Of a stretch of DNA of 64,000 nucleotides, positions 24,057-33,125 are shown piece after piece. Below the pieces are notes generated by a model, which was given only the letters and a program-made list of their open reading frames with translations, searched no databases and was not told the origin of the DNA. The stretch comes from VRUE01 sp963703175 (GTDB lineage: Bacteria > Actinomycetota > Thermoleophilia > Solirubrobacterales > 70-9): contig OY969794.1 of NCBI GenBank assembly GCA_963703175.1, forward strand, positions 2,852,001-2,916,000, written 5' to 3'. The stretch's first letter is position 1; every line of letters starts with the position of its first letter. Made by a program: the position numbers and the translations under genes.

Positions 24057-25796
24057 GTGGACGCGACCAACGCCAACACCTGCCTCGCCTCGGCCTTTGC
24101 CGAGGAGCTGGCGCGCTGCGGACTGCGCCATGCGGTCCTCTCTCCCGGCTCGCGCTCCACCCCGCTGGCGCTGGCGCTGTGGCGGCAAGAGGAGATCGAG
24201 ACGACGGTGATCGTGGATGAGCGCTCCGCTGCCTTCTTCGCCTTGGGCGCCGCCCAGGCGAGCGGCGCTCCGGTGGCGATCCTCTGCACCTCGGGCACCG
24301 CCGCCGCCAACGTCCACCCGGCGGTCTGCGAGGCCGATCACGCTGCGGTGCCGCTGCTTGTGCTGACCGCGGACCGGCCACCAGAGCTGCGCGGGATCGG
24401 CGCCGGTCAGGCGATCGACCAGTTGAAGCTCTACGGCTCCTCGGTGCGCTGGTTCTGTGAAGTCGGCACCCATAAAGCCGATGACGACGGTCTGCTCCAC
24501 TATCGCGCGACCGCTTGCCGCGCCTTCGCCGCGGCGAGGGGCGAACAGCGGCCCGGCCCGGTCCACCTCAACTTCCCCTTCCGCGAGCCGCTGGCGCCCT
24601 TGCCAGGCAAGGACGTTGTGACGGCGACCGACCCACTTGCACTCGAGGGGCGCGGTGAGCGTCCGTTGACGGCTGTGACCCCAATCGACATGGAGCCATC
24701 GCAGTTCCTCCTTGACGAGGTGGCGGGGCACATTGCCGAGGCCGACATTGGTGTGATCGTCGCCGGTCGTCAGCTGGATCCAGAGCTACGCGAGCCGCTA
24801 TCTCACCTTGCGCGGGTTGCCGGCTTCCCGATCCTCGCCGAGCCGACCTCACAAGTGCGCTGCGGTCCCCATGACCGCACCTATGTGATTACCGCCTATG
24901 ACCTGCTGTTGCGCGACGAGCGCTTCCGAGAAACCGCCTCGCCGGACCTGGTGCTGCGCTTTGGTGAGATGCCGACGAGCAAGCCGCTGCGTTCCTGGCT
25001 GGCCGACTCCGGCGCCGACCAAATCGTCATCGACCCGCTCTGCGACTGGAATGAGCCGACCCGCAAAGCAGCTGCTCTTCTGCGCGCCGACCCGACCGAG
25101 CTTGCGTCTGGCTGGGCAGCGCGGCTGGGCGAGGAGCGGCCTGCGCCGGCGATGTGGTTACAGGCCGAGCAGGCGGCACGTGAGGCGATCGAGGCCGAGC
25201 TCGATGGCCTGGATGGGCTCACCGAGCCGGGCCTTCAACTTGCGCTTGGCGCTACCTACGGCGAGGGCGATCTCGTCTACACCGCTTCGAGCATGCCGAT
25301 CCGCGATCAGGAGGCATTCCTACCGTCAGTCGAAACCGATGTCACCTTTCTCAGTAACCGCGGTGCAAACGGGATCGACGGGCTTATCTCCTCCGGTATC
25401 GGCGCCGCCCACGCGACTGGCAAGCCGACCACGATCCTCACCGGCGACCTCGGGCTGCTGCACGACATAGGTGGTCTGGCTGCCCTGCGCGACGTCTCGA
25501 CCCCGGTCCGAATCGTCGTGATCGACAACGACGGCGGCGGCATCTTCCATTTCCTGCCCCAGGCCGAGGCTTTGGACGGCGAAGAGTTCGAAGCGCTCCT
25601 CGGTACCCCACGTGGCGTGGACGTGGCCAAGGCCGCGGCGCTTTTCGATCTGCCTCACCGCCGCCTCGACTCGCTGGGCGACCTTTCTGACGCGCTGAAG
25701 GTAGGCACCAGCCTGATCGAGGTCGAGGTCGACCGAGAGGCCAATGTCGACCTCCACCGCCGCCTAACCGACCGCGTCACCGCGGCGATTCCCTAG
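24057..25796 (+). CDS. menD: SEPHCHC synthase
   Basis: ThDP-dependent enzyme joining 2-oxoglutarate to isochorismate. 579 residues from a GTG at 24057 (MDATNANTCLASAFAEEL). Seen: VLSPGSRSTPLALALW, DERSAAFFALGAAQASG (the catalytic glutamate region), ILCTSGTAAANVHPAVCEAD, LTADRPPELRGIGAGQAI, LSNRGANGIDGLISSGIGAA, and the ThDP-Mg motif LTGDLGLLHDIGGL...VVIDNDGGGIFHFLP. Standard length. It ends overlapping the convergent beta-propeller gene by 4 nt. Confidence 0.96.
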   Translation: MDATNANTCLASAFAEELARCGLRHAVLSPGSRSTPLALALWRQEEIETTVIVDERSAAFFALGAAQASGAPVAILCTSGTAAANVHPAVCEADHAAVPLLVLTADRPPELRGIGAGQAIDQLKLYGSSVRWFCEVGTHKADDDGLLHYRATACRAFAAARGEQRPGPVHLNFPFREPLAPLPGKDVVTATDPLALEGRGERPLTAVTPIDMEPSQFLLDEVAGHIAEADIGVIVAGRQLDPELREPLSHLARVAGFPILAEPTSQVRCGPHDRTYVITAYDLLLRDERFRETASPDLVLRFGEMPTSKPLRSWLADSGADQIVIDPLCDWNEPTRKAAALLRADPTELASGWAARLGEERPAPAMWLQAEQAAREAIEAELDGLDGLTEPGLQLALGATYGEGDLVYTASSMPIRDQEAFLPSVETDVTFLSNRGANGIDGLISSGIGAAHATGKPTTILTGDLGLLHDIGGLAALRDVSTPVRIVVIDNDGGGIFHFLPQAEALDGEEFEALLGTPRGVDVAKAAALFDLPHRRLDSLGDLSDALKVGTSLIEVEVDREANVDLHRRLTDRVTAAIP

Positions 25797-26866
25797 CAGT
25801 CGATCGGACCGGCCTCGCGACCAGGGCCGGGCTGCCAGGTTGGATAGTGGAAGGAGGCAGAAGGGGCACGCACCTTGGACACGGGAATCGAGAACCGTGA
25901 GAGGCAGGTTCCATCGGCGTTGATCTCCATCACCGCTGATTCGAGATCCCCCGATGCCTCCAAGCTCGGCGCGCTCTTGGTCGTGTAAACGAGGCGCTCT
26001 CCGGACGGGTCCCAGCTGGCCGGCCGCTCGGCCCTGGCGGGAGTATCGGTGAGGCGACGCCGGGAAGACCGATCCGCATTCATCGCGAAGAGGTCGACGA
26101 AGAAGCCATCTCCACGCTCGCAGCACGAAGTGTCGCCGATGCGACGAATTCCGAGGAAGGCGATCTGGCTTCCGTCGGGCGAATATCGGGGCCAGGCAGC
26201 GCTTGCGGCAAGTCGGTATGAGCCACCGCCATCAAGCCGCATCGCCACCGCATCGGCCCGATCGCGGAATAGGTCCCGGTGGGTCAGGGCCAGCACCGAC
26301 CCGTCCGGCGAAAAAGAAGACGGCAGGTCTTCGATGCCGTTCGCCCACTTGGTGAGCTGCCGCAGCCGAGTTCCGTCGATGCCGACCATCAAAACCGTCG
26401 TGCTTTGCCAGGGAGTCCTGGCAGGTTTGCGCAACGTCTTTGCAAAGGCAACGCTCTGCCCATCCGGTGAGAAGACCGGGTTGAAACCGCCCCTCGTTCC
26501 TGGAATTGGGTGAAGGGCGGAGCCATCGGCGCCGACCAGATAGATCCGCCTGTTTTCCGCTCGTATGAGCCGCTGGCCGGGGCCCGTCATTCCGCTGAAC
26601 GCCAACAGCGATCCATCGGGGGACCAGGATGGTCCCGAGAGCGGGTACGGAAGCGGCCGGACGCCAATCCCACCACCCGCCAGGGGCTCCAACTCACCCA
26701 GGGCTGCATCGCTCGAACCGATCGTAAGTGCGTCTGGGCGGTAGGCGAATTGCAGGAAGGCCAGCCGTGGTCCCGGCGGAGCATCGGCGTGGGCCTGCGT
26801 TGCGGCCCCCGCCACAACCATGATGAGCGCCCCGAGGCCGAGTAAGCGGCGAATCACCTGCGGCAT
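25793..26866 (-). CDS. secreted TolB-like PD40 beta-propeller protein
   Basis: 357 residues with a signal peptide (LLGLGALIMVVAGAATQAHA). It then has repeated PD40/WD40-like blades, each with a SPDG core: GPSWSPDGSLLAFSG, PVFSPDGQSVAFAKT, SSFSPDGSVLALTH, PRYSPDGSQIAFLG, ASWDPSGERLVYTT. The protein should be extracellular or cell-wall associated and resembles the propeller of TolB without its partner domain. No enzymatic motif is seen. It sits between the convergent menD and the menF gene; a role in menaquinone synthesis is not implied. Confidence 0.8.
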   Translation of the reverse strand: MPQVIRRLLGLGALIMVVAGAATQAHADAPPGPRLAFLQFAYRPDALTIGSSDAALGELEPLAGGGIGVRPLPYPLSGPSWSPDGSLLAFSGMTGPGQRLIRAENRRIYLVGADGSALHPIPGTRGGFNPVFSPDGQSVAFAKTLRKPARTPWQSTTVLMVGIDGTRLRQLTKWANGIEDLPSSFSPDGSVLALTHRDLFRDRADAVAMRLDGGGSYRLAASAAWPRYSPDGSQIAFLGIRRIGDTSCCERGDGFFVDLFAMNADRSSRRRLTDTPARAERPASWDPSGERLVYTTKSAPSLEASGDLESAVMEINADGTCLSRFSIPVSKVRAPSASFHYPTWQPGPGREAGPIDC

Positions 26867-26887
26867 TCTGGCGTATACGCCGTGCGC

Positions 26888-28288
26888 CTACTCGGCGACC
26901 AACGGCAGCAGCGCCTGCAGCTTGACCTCGGTCTCCTCAAGCTCTGCTGCCGGATCGGAGCCGGCTACCACGCCTACGCCGGCGAAGAGGCGGGCCTCGC
27001 GGTCGCGGAGGAGGGCGCTGCGCAGGGCGACGCAGAACTCGCCGTCCTCGGTTGCGTCCATCCAGCCGACTGGGCCGGCGTACCAGCCCCGATCCATGCG
27101 CTCCAGGTCGCCGATCGTCGCGGCGGCATCGGGCCAGGGCTCCCCCCCAACCGCCGGGGTCGGGTGCAGCATTCCCGCCAGCTCGACCGCCGAGTGAGAT
27201 TCGGCCAGCTGGGCGATTACTGGGGTCGCCAGATGCTGGATGTTGGCGACCTTGATCACCTCCGGCTCGGGCGCCGTCTGCACCCAGACCGCATGCGGGC
27301 GCAGCTTGCGGACGATGCGCTCAGCAACGATCCGCTGCTCGCGCCGGTTCTTGTCGCTATGCAGCAGCTGCTCGCCGAGGTGGTCGTCGACAGCGGGGTC
27401 CGAGCTGCGCCGGGTTGAGCCCGCGAGGGCCACCGTCGAGGCGCCGGCGCCGGAGCGACGGATCAGCAGCTCCGGGCTAGCGCCGAGAAAAGCAGCCTCG
27501 GGGGTGCCACGGCAAAAACAGAAACAGGAGGGGAACTGCTCGCGCAGGGCGCCGAAGATCGCCGCTGGGTTGTGGGCAGCGGCGGCCTCGACCGTCACCT
27601 CGCGGGCGAGGACCACCTTGCTCATGTTTCCACCGGCGATTCGCTCTGTCGCCGCCTCAACCGCTGCTTCGAACTCGGCGGGCGGGTGCACGCTGCGGAT
27701 TTCGGGGCGATTGGTGAGATGGGGGTCGAGCAGCGGTAAGGGATCGTCGCGGAGACCCGCGAGCCGCGCCGCGATCCGATCAATGGTCGCCCCGGCATCC
27801 TCACCTGGCGATACGACCAGGTTGACCGTGAGGAAGCACTCGCTCTCGACGCGACAGAACGAGAGCTCCGGCAAGATCAGCGAAGCGGGCGCAAACGAAG
27901 CCCAGAACGATGAGCCTGCGCCGTCGGGGTCAAAGGCAAAGCCACCGGCCCAGACCGGCCCCGCTCCCGAAGGAAGCCCTGATGGCTCCTCCAGCACTGC
28001 GCCCTCATTGAGACTCAGGCACTCACTAGCGACATCGTCGAAGCGACGACCGCCACGGGAGCTCGACTCGTGGGCCACGCCGAGCGCCGCCAGAGCAAAC
28101 CTTCGATCCGGCTGCTCCCAGCAAAACCAGTGCTCAGAAGCCAGGCGCGAGGCAAACACGGCGGCGCAGGGATCGACTCCCTCGACCGGCAAAGTGGCGC
28201 TGACCAGGGTGCGCCGCGATCGCTCAGCCGCCGAAGCCGCGCCTTCGCGCAGCCGGCTGTGCAGCTGGCTAGTCGCTGCCTCTAGCAA
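26888..28288 (-). CDS. menF: menaquinone-specific isochorismate synthase
   Basis: Chorismate-binding enzyme converting chorismate to isochorismate. The C-terminal domain contains GGNMSKVVLAREVTVEA, FLGASPELLIRR, LAGSTRRSSDP, LHSDKNRREQRIVAERI and LHPTPAVGGEPWPDA, with the catalytic and Mg-binding acidic residues of the MenF/EntC group. The N-terminal third is the more variable part. The apparent start is a TTG at 28288 inside the ilvN 3' end, with a 20-nt overlap; the true start is uncertain because no ATG or GTG with a clear site is nearby. With menD, C, E, B and A this gives almost the whole classical pathway. Confidence 0.9.
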   Translation of the reverse strand: MLEAATSQLHSRLREGAASAAERSRRTLVSATLPVEGVDPCAAVFASRLASEHWFCWEQPDRRFALAALGVAHESSSRGGRRFDDVASECLSLNEGAVLEEPSGLPSGAGPVWAGGFAFDPDGAGSSFWASFAPASLILPELSFCRVESECFLTVNLVVSPGEDAGATIDRIAARLAGLRDDPLPLLDPHLTNRPEIRSVHPPAEFEAAVEAATERIAGGNMSKVVLAREVTVEAAAAHNPAAIFGALREQFPSCFCFCRGTPEAAFLGASPELLIRRSGAGASTVALAGSTRRSSDPAVDDHLGEQLLHSDKNRREQRIVAERIVRKLRPHAVWVQTAPEPEVIKVANIQHLATPVIAQLAESHSAVELAGMLHPTPAVGGEPWPDAAATIGDLERMDRGWYAGPVGWMDATEDGEFCVALRSALLRDREARLFAGVGVVAGSDPAAELEETEVKLQALLPLVAE

Positions 28289-28814
28289 TCGCTATCTCGC
28301 CCGTCCGTACCATCTCGATCAGCCCGTGGGGGCGGATCATCCGCTCGAAGGCCTCAATCTTGTCAGCCGAGCCGGTGACCTCGATCGTCATCGCCCGCCG
28401 CGAGACGTCGATGATCTTTGCCCGGAAGATCTCGGCGAACTGAATGATCTCGGCGCGACTCTCGACCGCGGCGGAGACTTTGAACATCGCCATCTCGCGG
28501 GCGACGGTCTCCTCCGGCTCCATGTCACGGATTTTCAGCACGTTGACCAGCTTGTGCAGCTGCTTAGTCACTTGGTCGATTGGGTGAACGGCGCCGTCGA
28601 GGGTAAGCGTGATCCGCGAGATGCTGGGGTCATCGGTCGGTCCGACCGCAAGCGTGTCGATGTTGAAGCCGCGCCGCGAAAACAACCCCGCGATCCGTGC
28701 CAGGACACCGGGCTTGTTCTCCACCAGAATCGAGAGAATGTGCTTGCGTCCGCTCAGCTGCCCGGGGACGTGCAGATCCTCGAGTCTCACCATCTCCGGC
28801 GTTCCGGCCTCCAT
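28269..28814 (-). CDS. ilvN: acetolactate synthase small (regulatory) subunit
   Basis: Regulatory subunit of acetohydroxyacid synthase, binding valine through an N-terminal ACT domain. 181 residues; SGRKHILSILVENKPGVLAR, then FSRRGFNIDTLAVGPTDDP, is the ACT domain with its ligand-interface glycine region, followed by the conserved C-terminal ALS_ss domain (EIIQFAEIFRAKIIDVSRRA). It overlaps the ilvB stop by one base (TGATG) and extends 20 nt into menF. Confidence 0.95.
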   Translation of the reverse strand: MEAGTPEMVRLEDLHVPGQLSGRKHILSILVENKPGVLARIAGLFSRRGFNIDTLAVGPTDDPSISRITLTLDGAVHPIDQVTKQLHKLVNVLKIRDMEPEETVAREMAMFKVSAAVESRAEIIQFAEIFRAKIIDVSRRAMTIEVTGSADKIEAFERMIRPHGLIEMVRTGEIAIARGSD

Positions 28815-30511
28815 CAGCGCACCCCCTGCGGCGCCTCAACCATGTCGCGCGCCGCTTCGCCGGGCGGGATCATCGGGTAGCAGTTCTCCTCCTGAGCGAC
28901 GCGGACGTCGAGCAAGACGGGCCCGTCGGTCTCCAACGCTTTCGCCATCGTCGCCTCGAGCTCGTCGGAGTTCTCGCAGCGCATCCCAGTGGCACCGAAG
29001 GCCTCGGCCAGCTTTACCCAGTCCGGGCTGGCGCCCATCTGCACCGAGCTATAGCGGCGATCCCAGAACAGCTCCTGCCACTGGCGCACCATGCCCATGT
29101 AGCCGTTGTTCATCAGGAAGACCTTGACCGGGATCTCTTCGGTCACGCAAGTCGCGAGCTCCTGGCAGTTCATAATCAGGCTGCCGTCGCCGGCTAGGCA
29201 GACGACATCGTCGTCGGGGCAAGCGACCTTGGCGCCAACCGCAGCGGGGAGGCCGAAGCCCATCGTCCCCAGACCGCCGGAGTTGATCCAATGGCGGGGC
29301 TGCTCGAAGCCGTAGTACTGGGCCGCCCACATCTGGTGCTGGCCGACGTCGGAGGTGACGATCGCTTTGCCGCCGGTCACCCGGTGCATCGCCTCGACCA
29401 TGAACTGAGGCTTGATCTCGCCATCCACCCCCGGCTCATAGCGAAGCGGGTGTTGCTCCTGCCACTCGCGCAACTGTTTCCACCAGGGATCGAGGCGTGA
29501 ACCATCGGTCTGAAGCGCTCGGTACTCACGGTTCAGCTCCGGCAAAACCAGCTTGACGTCGCCGACGATCGGGATATGCGCGCCGATGTTCTTGGAGATC
29601 TCGGCCGGGTCGATATCGATATGGACGATTTTGGCGTGGGGTGCGAACTCGGAAAGCTTGCCGGTGATGCGATCGTCGAAGCGGGCGCCGATCGCAACGA
29701 TCAAGTCGGCGTTGTCCATTGCCCAGTTGGCCGTCACCGTGCCGTGCATGCCGAGCATCCCCAGCCAGTTCTCACCTGAAGCGGGGTAAGCGCCTAGTCC
29801 CATCAAGGTCGAGGTGATCGGGAAGCGATCGGCAGCGGCCAGCTCGCGCAGCTCGGCGGAGGCGTTGGCATTGACCACGCCACCCCCCGTGTAGAGGATC
29901 GGCCGTTTTGCGTTGGCGAGCGCTTTGGCGGCGATCCGCACCTGTTTGATGTTGCCCTTGCTCATCGGTTTGTAGCCGGGCAGTTCGACCGGCTCGGTGC
30001 GCGGCGCGTAGTCGATCTCGGCCCGCGAGAGGTCCTGCGGGATGTCGAGCAGCACCGGCCCCGGCCGACCCGTCGCGGCGACATGGAAGGCCTCGTGCAC
30101 GTACTCGGGGATCTGTCGTGGGTCAGTCACCTGGAAAGAGTGCTTGACGAAGGGCAGGGTCGCACCAAGGATGTCGGCCTCCTGGAAGCCGTCGGTGCCG
30201 ATCAGCTCGGTCCGCACCTGGCCGGTGACGAAGACGGTCGGCACCGAATCCATCATCGCGTCGGCGATCGCGGTCACCAGGTTGGTCGCGCCGGGGCCCG
30301 ACGTGGCGAACGCCACGCCGACGCGGCCCGAAGCCTTGGCGTAGCCCTCGGCCGCGTGGCCGCCGCCCTGCTCGTGGCGCACCTGGATGTGACGGAAGCC
30401 TGCATCGACGAGCGCGTCGTAGGTAGGCAAGTTGGCCCCACCGGGGATGCCGAAGATGTTTTTCACACCCTCGGCCTCGAGGCTTTTCATCAGCGCGTCC
30501 GCGGCTCTCAT
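28814..30511 (-). CDS. ilvB: acetolactate synthase large (catalytic) subunit
   Basis: ThDP- and FAD-dependent condensation of pyruvate with pyruvate or 2-oxobutyrate, the first common step of BCAA synthesis. 565 residues. Seen: NIFGIPGGANLPTYDAL, VRHEQGGGHAAEGYAKASG with the catalytic glutamate, SGPGATNLVTAIADAMMDSV, IDIDPAEISKNI, SGGLGTMGFGLPAAVGAKV, and the ThDP motif CLAGDGSLIMNCQELAT...MNNGYMGMVRQWQELF. The gene starts 25 nt after the sqdB stop, so it may be transcribed from a promoter inside or before that gene. No leader peptide is visible. Confidence 0.96.
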   Translation of the reverse strand: MRAADALMKSLEAEGVKNIFGIPGGANLPTYDALVDAGFRHIQVRHEQGGGHAAEGYAKASGRVGVAFATSGPGATNLVTAIADAMMDSVPTVFVTGQVRTELIGTDGFQEADILGATLPFVKHSFQVTDPRQIPEYVHEAFHVAATGRPGPVLLDIPQDLSRAEIDYAPRTEPVELPGYKPMSKGNIKQVRIAAKALANAKRPILYTGGGVVNANASAELRELAAADRFPITSTLMGLGAYPASGENWLGMLGMHGTVTANWAMDNADLIVAIGARFDDRITGKLSEFAPHAKIVHIDIDPAEISKNIGAHIPIVGDVKLVLPELNREYRALQTDGSRLDPWWKQLREWQEQHPLRYEPGVDGEIKPQFMVEAMHRVTGGKAIVTSDVGQHQMWAAQYYGFEQPRHWINSGGLGTMGFGLPAAVGAKVACPDDDVVCLAGDGSLIMNCQELATCVTEEIPVKVFLMNNGYMGMVRQWQELFWDRRYSSVQMGASPDWVKLAEAFGATGMRCENSDELEATMAKALETDGPVLLDVRVAQEENCYPMIPPGEAARDMVEAPQGVR

Positions 30512-30536
30512 CGGAACGGCGATGGTACCAGCGGGC

Positions 30537-31712
30537 CTACGCCTGGCCAGCAGGGGATTTGGAAGGGTTCCAGCGAGTGCGCGGATCGATCGAGCCCTCG
30601 ATCACGTTGCCCTTATAGCGCTCGATCGTGTGGATAATCGACTCGACCAGCTCCTCGCCGAGCAGAGTGGGCTCGAGACCGAGGTCGAGCAGCTTGGTGT
30701 GGATCGCGTTGTAGTAGTGCTCTTCCTTCTCAACCCTGGGGTTGTCGACGTGGTCGATCTGCACCGAGTAGCCGAGGTGCTCGCCGGCTTGCTTGACCAG
30801 CTCGGCCAGCTCCAGCACCGAGAACTGCTCGGTGAACTGGTTGAAGACTCGGAACTCGCCGGCCTCGGCGGGGTTAGTCGCAGCGAGCTCCACACAGGCG
30901 AGGGTGTCGCGGATGTTGAGGAAGCCGCGCGTCTGCCCGCCCGTGCCATAGACGGTAAGGGGGTGGCCGATAACCGCCTGAACGCAGAAGCGGTTCAGCA
31001 CGGTGCCGAAGATCTCGTCGTAGTCGAAGCGGGTGATCAGGCGCTCGTCGCCGGCGGTCTCCTCCGTCTCGATCCCGTAGACGACGCCCTGGTTGAGGTC
31101 GGTCGCCCTGAGTCCCCAGGTGCGGCAGGCGAAGTGAATGTTGGTCGAGTCGTGGACCTTCGAGCAGTGGTAGAGCGAGCCCGGCAGCTTCGGAAACGGC
31201 AACGTGTCCTTGCGACCCTTGTGTTCGATCTCGATGTAGCCCTCCTCGATATCGATGTTGGGCTGGCCGTACTCGCCCATCGTCCCCAGCTTGACCAAGT
31301 GGCAGTCGGGGACGTGATCGCGCATCGAGAAGAGCAGGTTGAGATTGCCGATCACGTTGGTGTACTGGGTCTCGACCGCACGCTCGCGCGAGATCATTGA
31401 GTAGGGCGCCGAAGGCTGCTCGCCGTAATGGATGACGACCTCGGGGCGGGTCTCGGCGACGACTCCGTCGAGGAAGTCGCCGTCCTCGACCGAACCGGGG
31501 TAGCTGCGGATTTGCTCGCCGGAGGTCTCGCTCCAGGCCTCGATCCGTTGCTCAAGGTCGCCGATCGGCGTCAGCGAATCGCTGCCGCTCTCACCGACCC
31601 AACGGCGGCGGGAGAAGTTGTCGACGACGGCGACCTCATGTCCGCGGGCCGAGAACCTCAGTGCGGTCGGCCAGCCTAGGTAACCATCGCCCCCAAGAAT
31701 GAGAACGCGCAT
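30537..31712 (-). CDS. sqdB: UDP-sulfoquinovose synthase
   Basis: Extended SDR enzyme making UDP-sulfoquinovose from UDP-glucose and sulfite, the head-group donor of sulfolipid SQDG. From the ATG at 31712 it runs 391 residues: GGDGYLGWPTALRF (NAD site), SLTPIGDLEQRIEAW, HYGEQPSAPYSMISRERAV, LGTMGEYGQPNIDIEEGYI, YHCSKVHD (Tyr181, Lys185 catalytic pair), RATDLNQGVVYG, FCVQAVIGHPLTVYG, FRVFNQFTEQFSV. These motifs match plant SQD1/bacterial SqdB closely, well beyond a generic epimerase. A second ATG at 31745 is possible. The SQDG transferase is not in the window. It is divergent from the GT39-like gene across 45 bp. Confidence 0.9.
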   Translation of the reverse strand: MRVLILGGDGYLGWPTALRFSARGHEVAVVDNFSRRRWVGESGSDSLTPIGDLEQRIEAWSETSGEQIRSYPGSVEDGDFLDGVVAETRPEVVIHYGEQPSAPYSMISRERAVETQYTNVIGNLNLLFSMRDHVPDCHLVKLGTMGEYGQPNIDIEEGYIEIEHKGRKDTLPFPKLPGSLYHCSKVHDSTNIHFACRTWGLRATDLNQGVVYGIETEETAGDERLITRFDYDEIFGTVLNRFCVQAVIGHPLTVYGTGGQTRGFLNIRDTLACVELAATNPAEAGEFRVFNQFTEQFSVLELAELVKQAGEHLGYSVQIDHVDNPRVEKEEHYYNAIHTKLLDLGLEPTLLGEELVESIIHTIERYKGNVIEGSIDPRTRWNPSKSPAGQA

Positions 31713-31757
31713 AGGTCGCGGCAGGGTAACGGAAGGGGGCGACATAGCATCCTCAGG

Positions 31758-33125
31758 ATGAAGGGGCTTGGGGCGCGCAACGGCGGGCGATTGGGGCTTG
31801 GGGCGCTGACGATAATCTTGCTCCTCGGCCTGACCCTGCGCCTCGACTACGCCTGGCAGGGGCGGGCGCCGGTCTACGACGCCGTCGGCTACGCGACGAT
31901 CGCGGCCAACCTGGAGCGCGGCGAGGGCTTCACGCTTGGGCAGAACGCCACCCAGCCCGCAAGCAACTACTCCCCGGGCCTGCCGCTGCTCGCCGGCGGT
32001 ATCTACAAGCTGACCGGCGGTATCCACGAACGCTTTGCCCGTCTCATCCTGGCGTTGATCGGATCGCTCTCGGTCCTATTTGCCTATCTGATTGGGCGCC
32101 GCCTCGCCGGGCCCCTCGCCGGCTTGATCGGGGCCGCCGCCGTTGCGATCTATCCGGCGCTGCTCGAGTACCAGGGGATGTTCATGTCCGAGCCGCTCGC
32201 GGCGACCCTGCTCTCGGGGGCAGTCCTGGCGATGCTCTGGGCAGACCGTCCCGGCGTGCGGGTCCTGTCGCGGCAGGAGGGGGGGTTAGCGGACTCACCC
32301 GTCCGAACCCCCCCTCCCACCGCGCCACCCGCACGAGGGTGGTTGGTGCCGGGACTGTTGCTCGGGATGCTCGCGTTGACCCGGCCGGAGTACCTGGCCA
32401 TTTCTCTGCCGATAGCTGTTGTGGTGTTCGCTCGCGGAGGCCGGGATGGATGGCGAGAGTGCTTGCTCCAGGCCGTGGTCATGCTCTTGGGGTTCGCGGT
32501 GGTCGTTGCGCCCTGGGCTCTGCGCAACGCGATCGCTCTCGATCGGTTCGCGCCGATCTCCACCGGCGGAGGGCAGGTGCTCTTTGCCGGTAGCTACGTG
32601 CCGTCGGGGGGTGACCCGGAACGCGTGGGGGCTGAGGTGCTCGAGCGACATCCTGAATTGCGCGGGGAGCTGCCGCCAGATCCGCGACTGGAGCAGATCC
32701 TTGCTGCGCTGGCGGCGCAGCGCTATCCAGGGACGGAAACCGAAGCCGCGTTGGCGCGGATGGGGCGTGAACGGCTTTGGGACGAGGTCAGCGAACGACC
32801 TCTCTCTTACGCCGGCTTTGTCGCCGCCAAGATCGGACGGATCTGGTCGCATGGGCCGCGTGACGTGATGCGCGAGCCGGCCTGGGAGGCGCTGCACTGG
32901 CTGCTTGTCGCACTTGGGCTGTTGGGCCTTGCCGTGCTCGCCTGGCAAAGGCGTTGGGAGGCGCTGCTTATCGGCGTCGTCCTGGTCGCTGTGACGGCCA
33001 CCGGCGCCCTGCTCGTCGCCTCGCCGCGGCGCGTGTTGGTGACGATTCCGGTGGTCGCGGCGCTGGCGGGCGTCGCGACCACCTGGCTCGTCAGGACTTG
33101 TACTGGACGGCGAAGGTCAGCTTGA
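31758..33125 (+). CDS. GT39/ArnT-like polytopic glycosyltransferase 1
   Basis: 455-residue membrane protein of the dolichyl-phosphate-mannose mannosyltransferase/ArnT superfamily. After a first helix (LGALTIILLLGLTLRL) comes an acidic loop (YDAVGYATIAANLERGEGF) where the family has its catalytic aspartate, then many hydrophobic helices. Residues about 166-193 (VRVLSRQEGGLADSP onward, proline-rich) are encoded by palindromic element C and look inserted before WLVPGLLLGM. A paralogue lies at 33555 with a related element at the same place. It probably moves sugars from a polyprenyl carrier to a surface acceptor. Confidence 0.8.
   Translation: MKGLGARNGGRLGLGALTIILLLGLTLRLDYAWQGRAPVYDAVGYATIAANLERGEGFTLGQNATQPASNYSPGLPLLAGGIYKLTGGIHERFARLILALIGSLSVLFAYLIGRRLAGPLAGLIGAAAVAIYPALLEYQGMFMSEPLAATLLSGAVLAMLWADRPGVRVLSRQEGGLADSPVRTPPPTAPPARGWLVPGLLLGMLALTRPEYLAISLPIAVVVFARGGRDGWRECLLQAVVMLLGFAVVVAPWALRNAIALDRFAPISTGGGQVLFAGSYVPSGGDPERVGAEVLERHPELRGELPPDPRLEQILAALAAQRYPGTETEAALARMGRERLWDEVSERPLSYAGFVAAKIGRIWSHGPRDVMREPAWEALHWLLVALGLLGLAVLAWQRRWEALLIGVVLVAVTATGALLVASPRRVLVTIPVVAALAGVATTWLVRTCTGRRRSA
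32255..32335. repeat. in-frame palindromic element C within the GT39-like gene
   Basis: Outer arms CGTGCGGGT (32255-32263) and ACCCGCACG (32327-32335), an inner imperfect stem, a G7/C7 stem, and a 22-nt core (32286-32307) whose GGAC and GTCC pair around TCACCC. It is 81 nt, exactly 27 codons, so the frame is kept. The core is the exact reverse complement of the core of element D (34126-34147). The outer arms differ from D's but stay self-complementary. Confidence 0.8.

Noticed and set aside
30512..30536. A leader-peptide attenuator in front of ilvB
   Set aside because: Only 25 nt separate ilvB from sqdB and no Leu/Val/Ile-rich short ORF is present.
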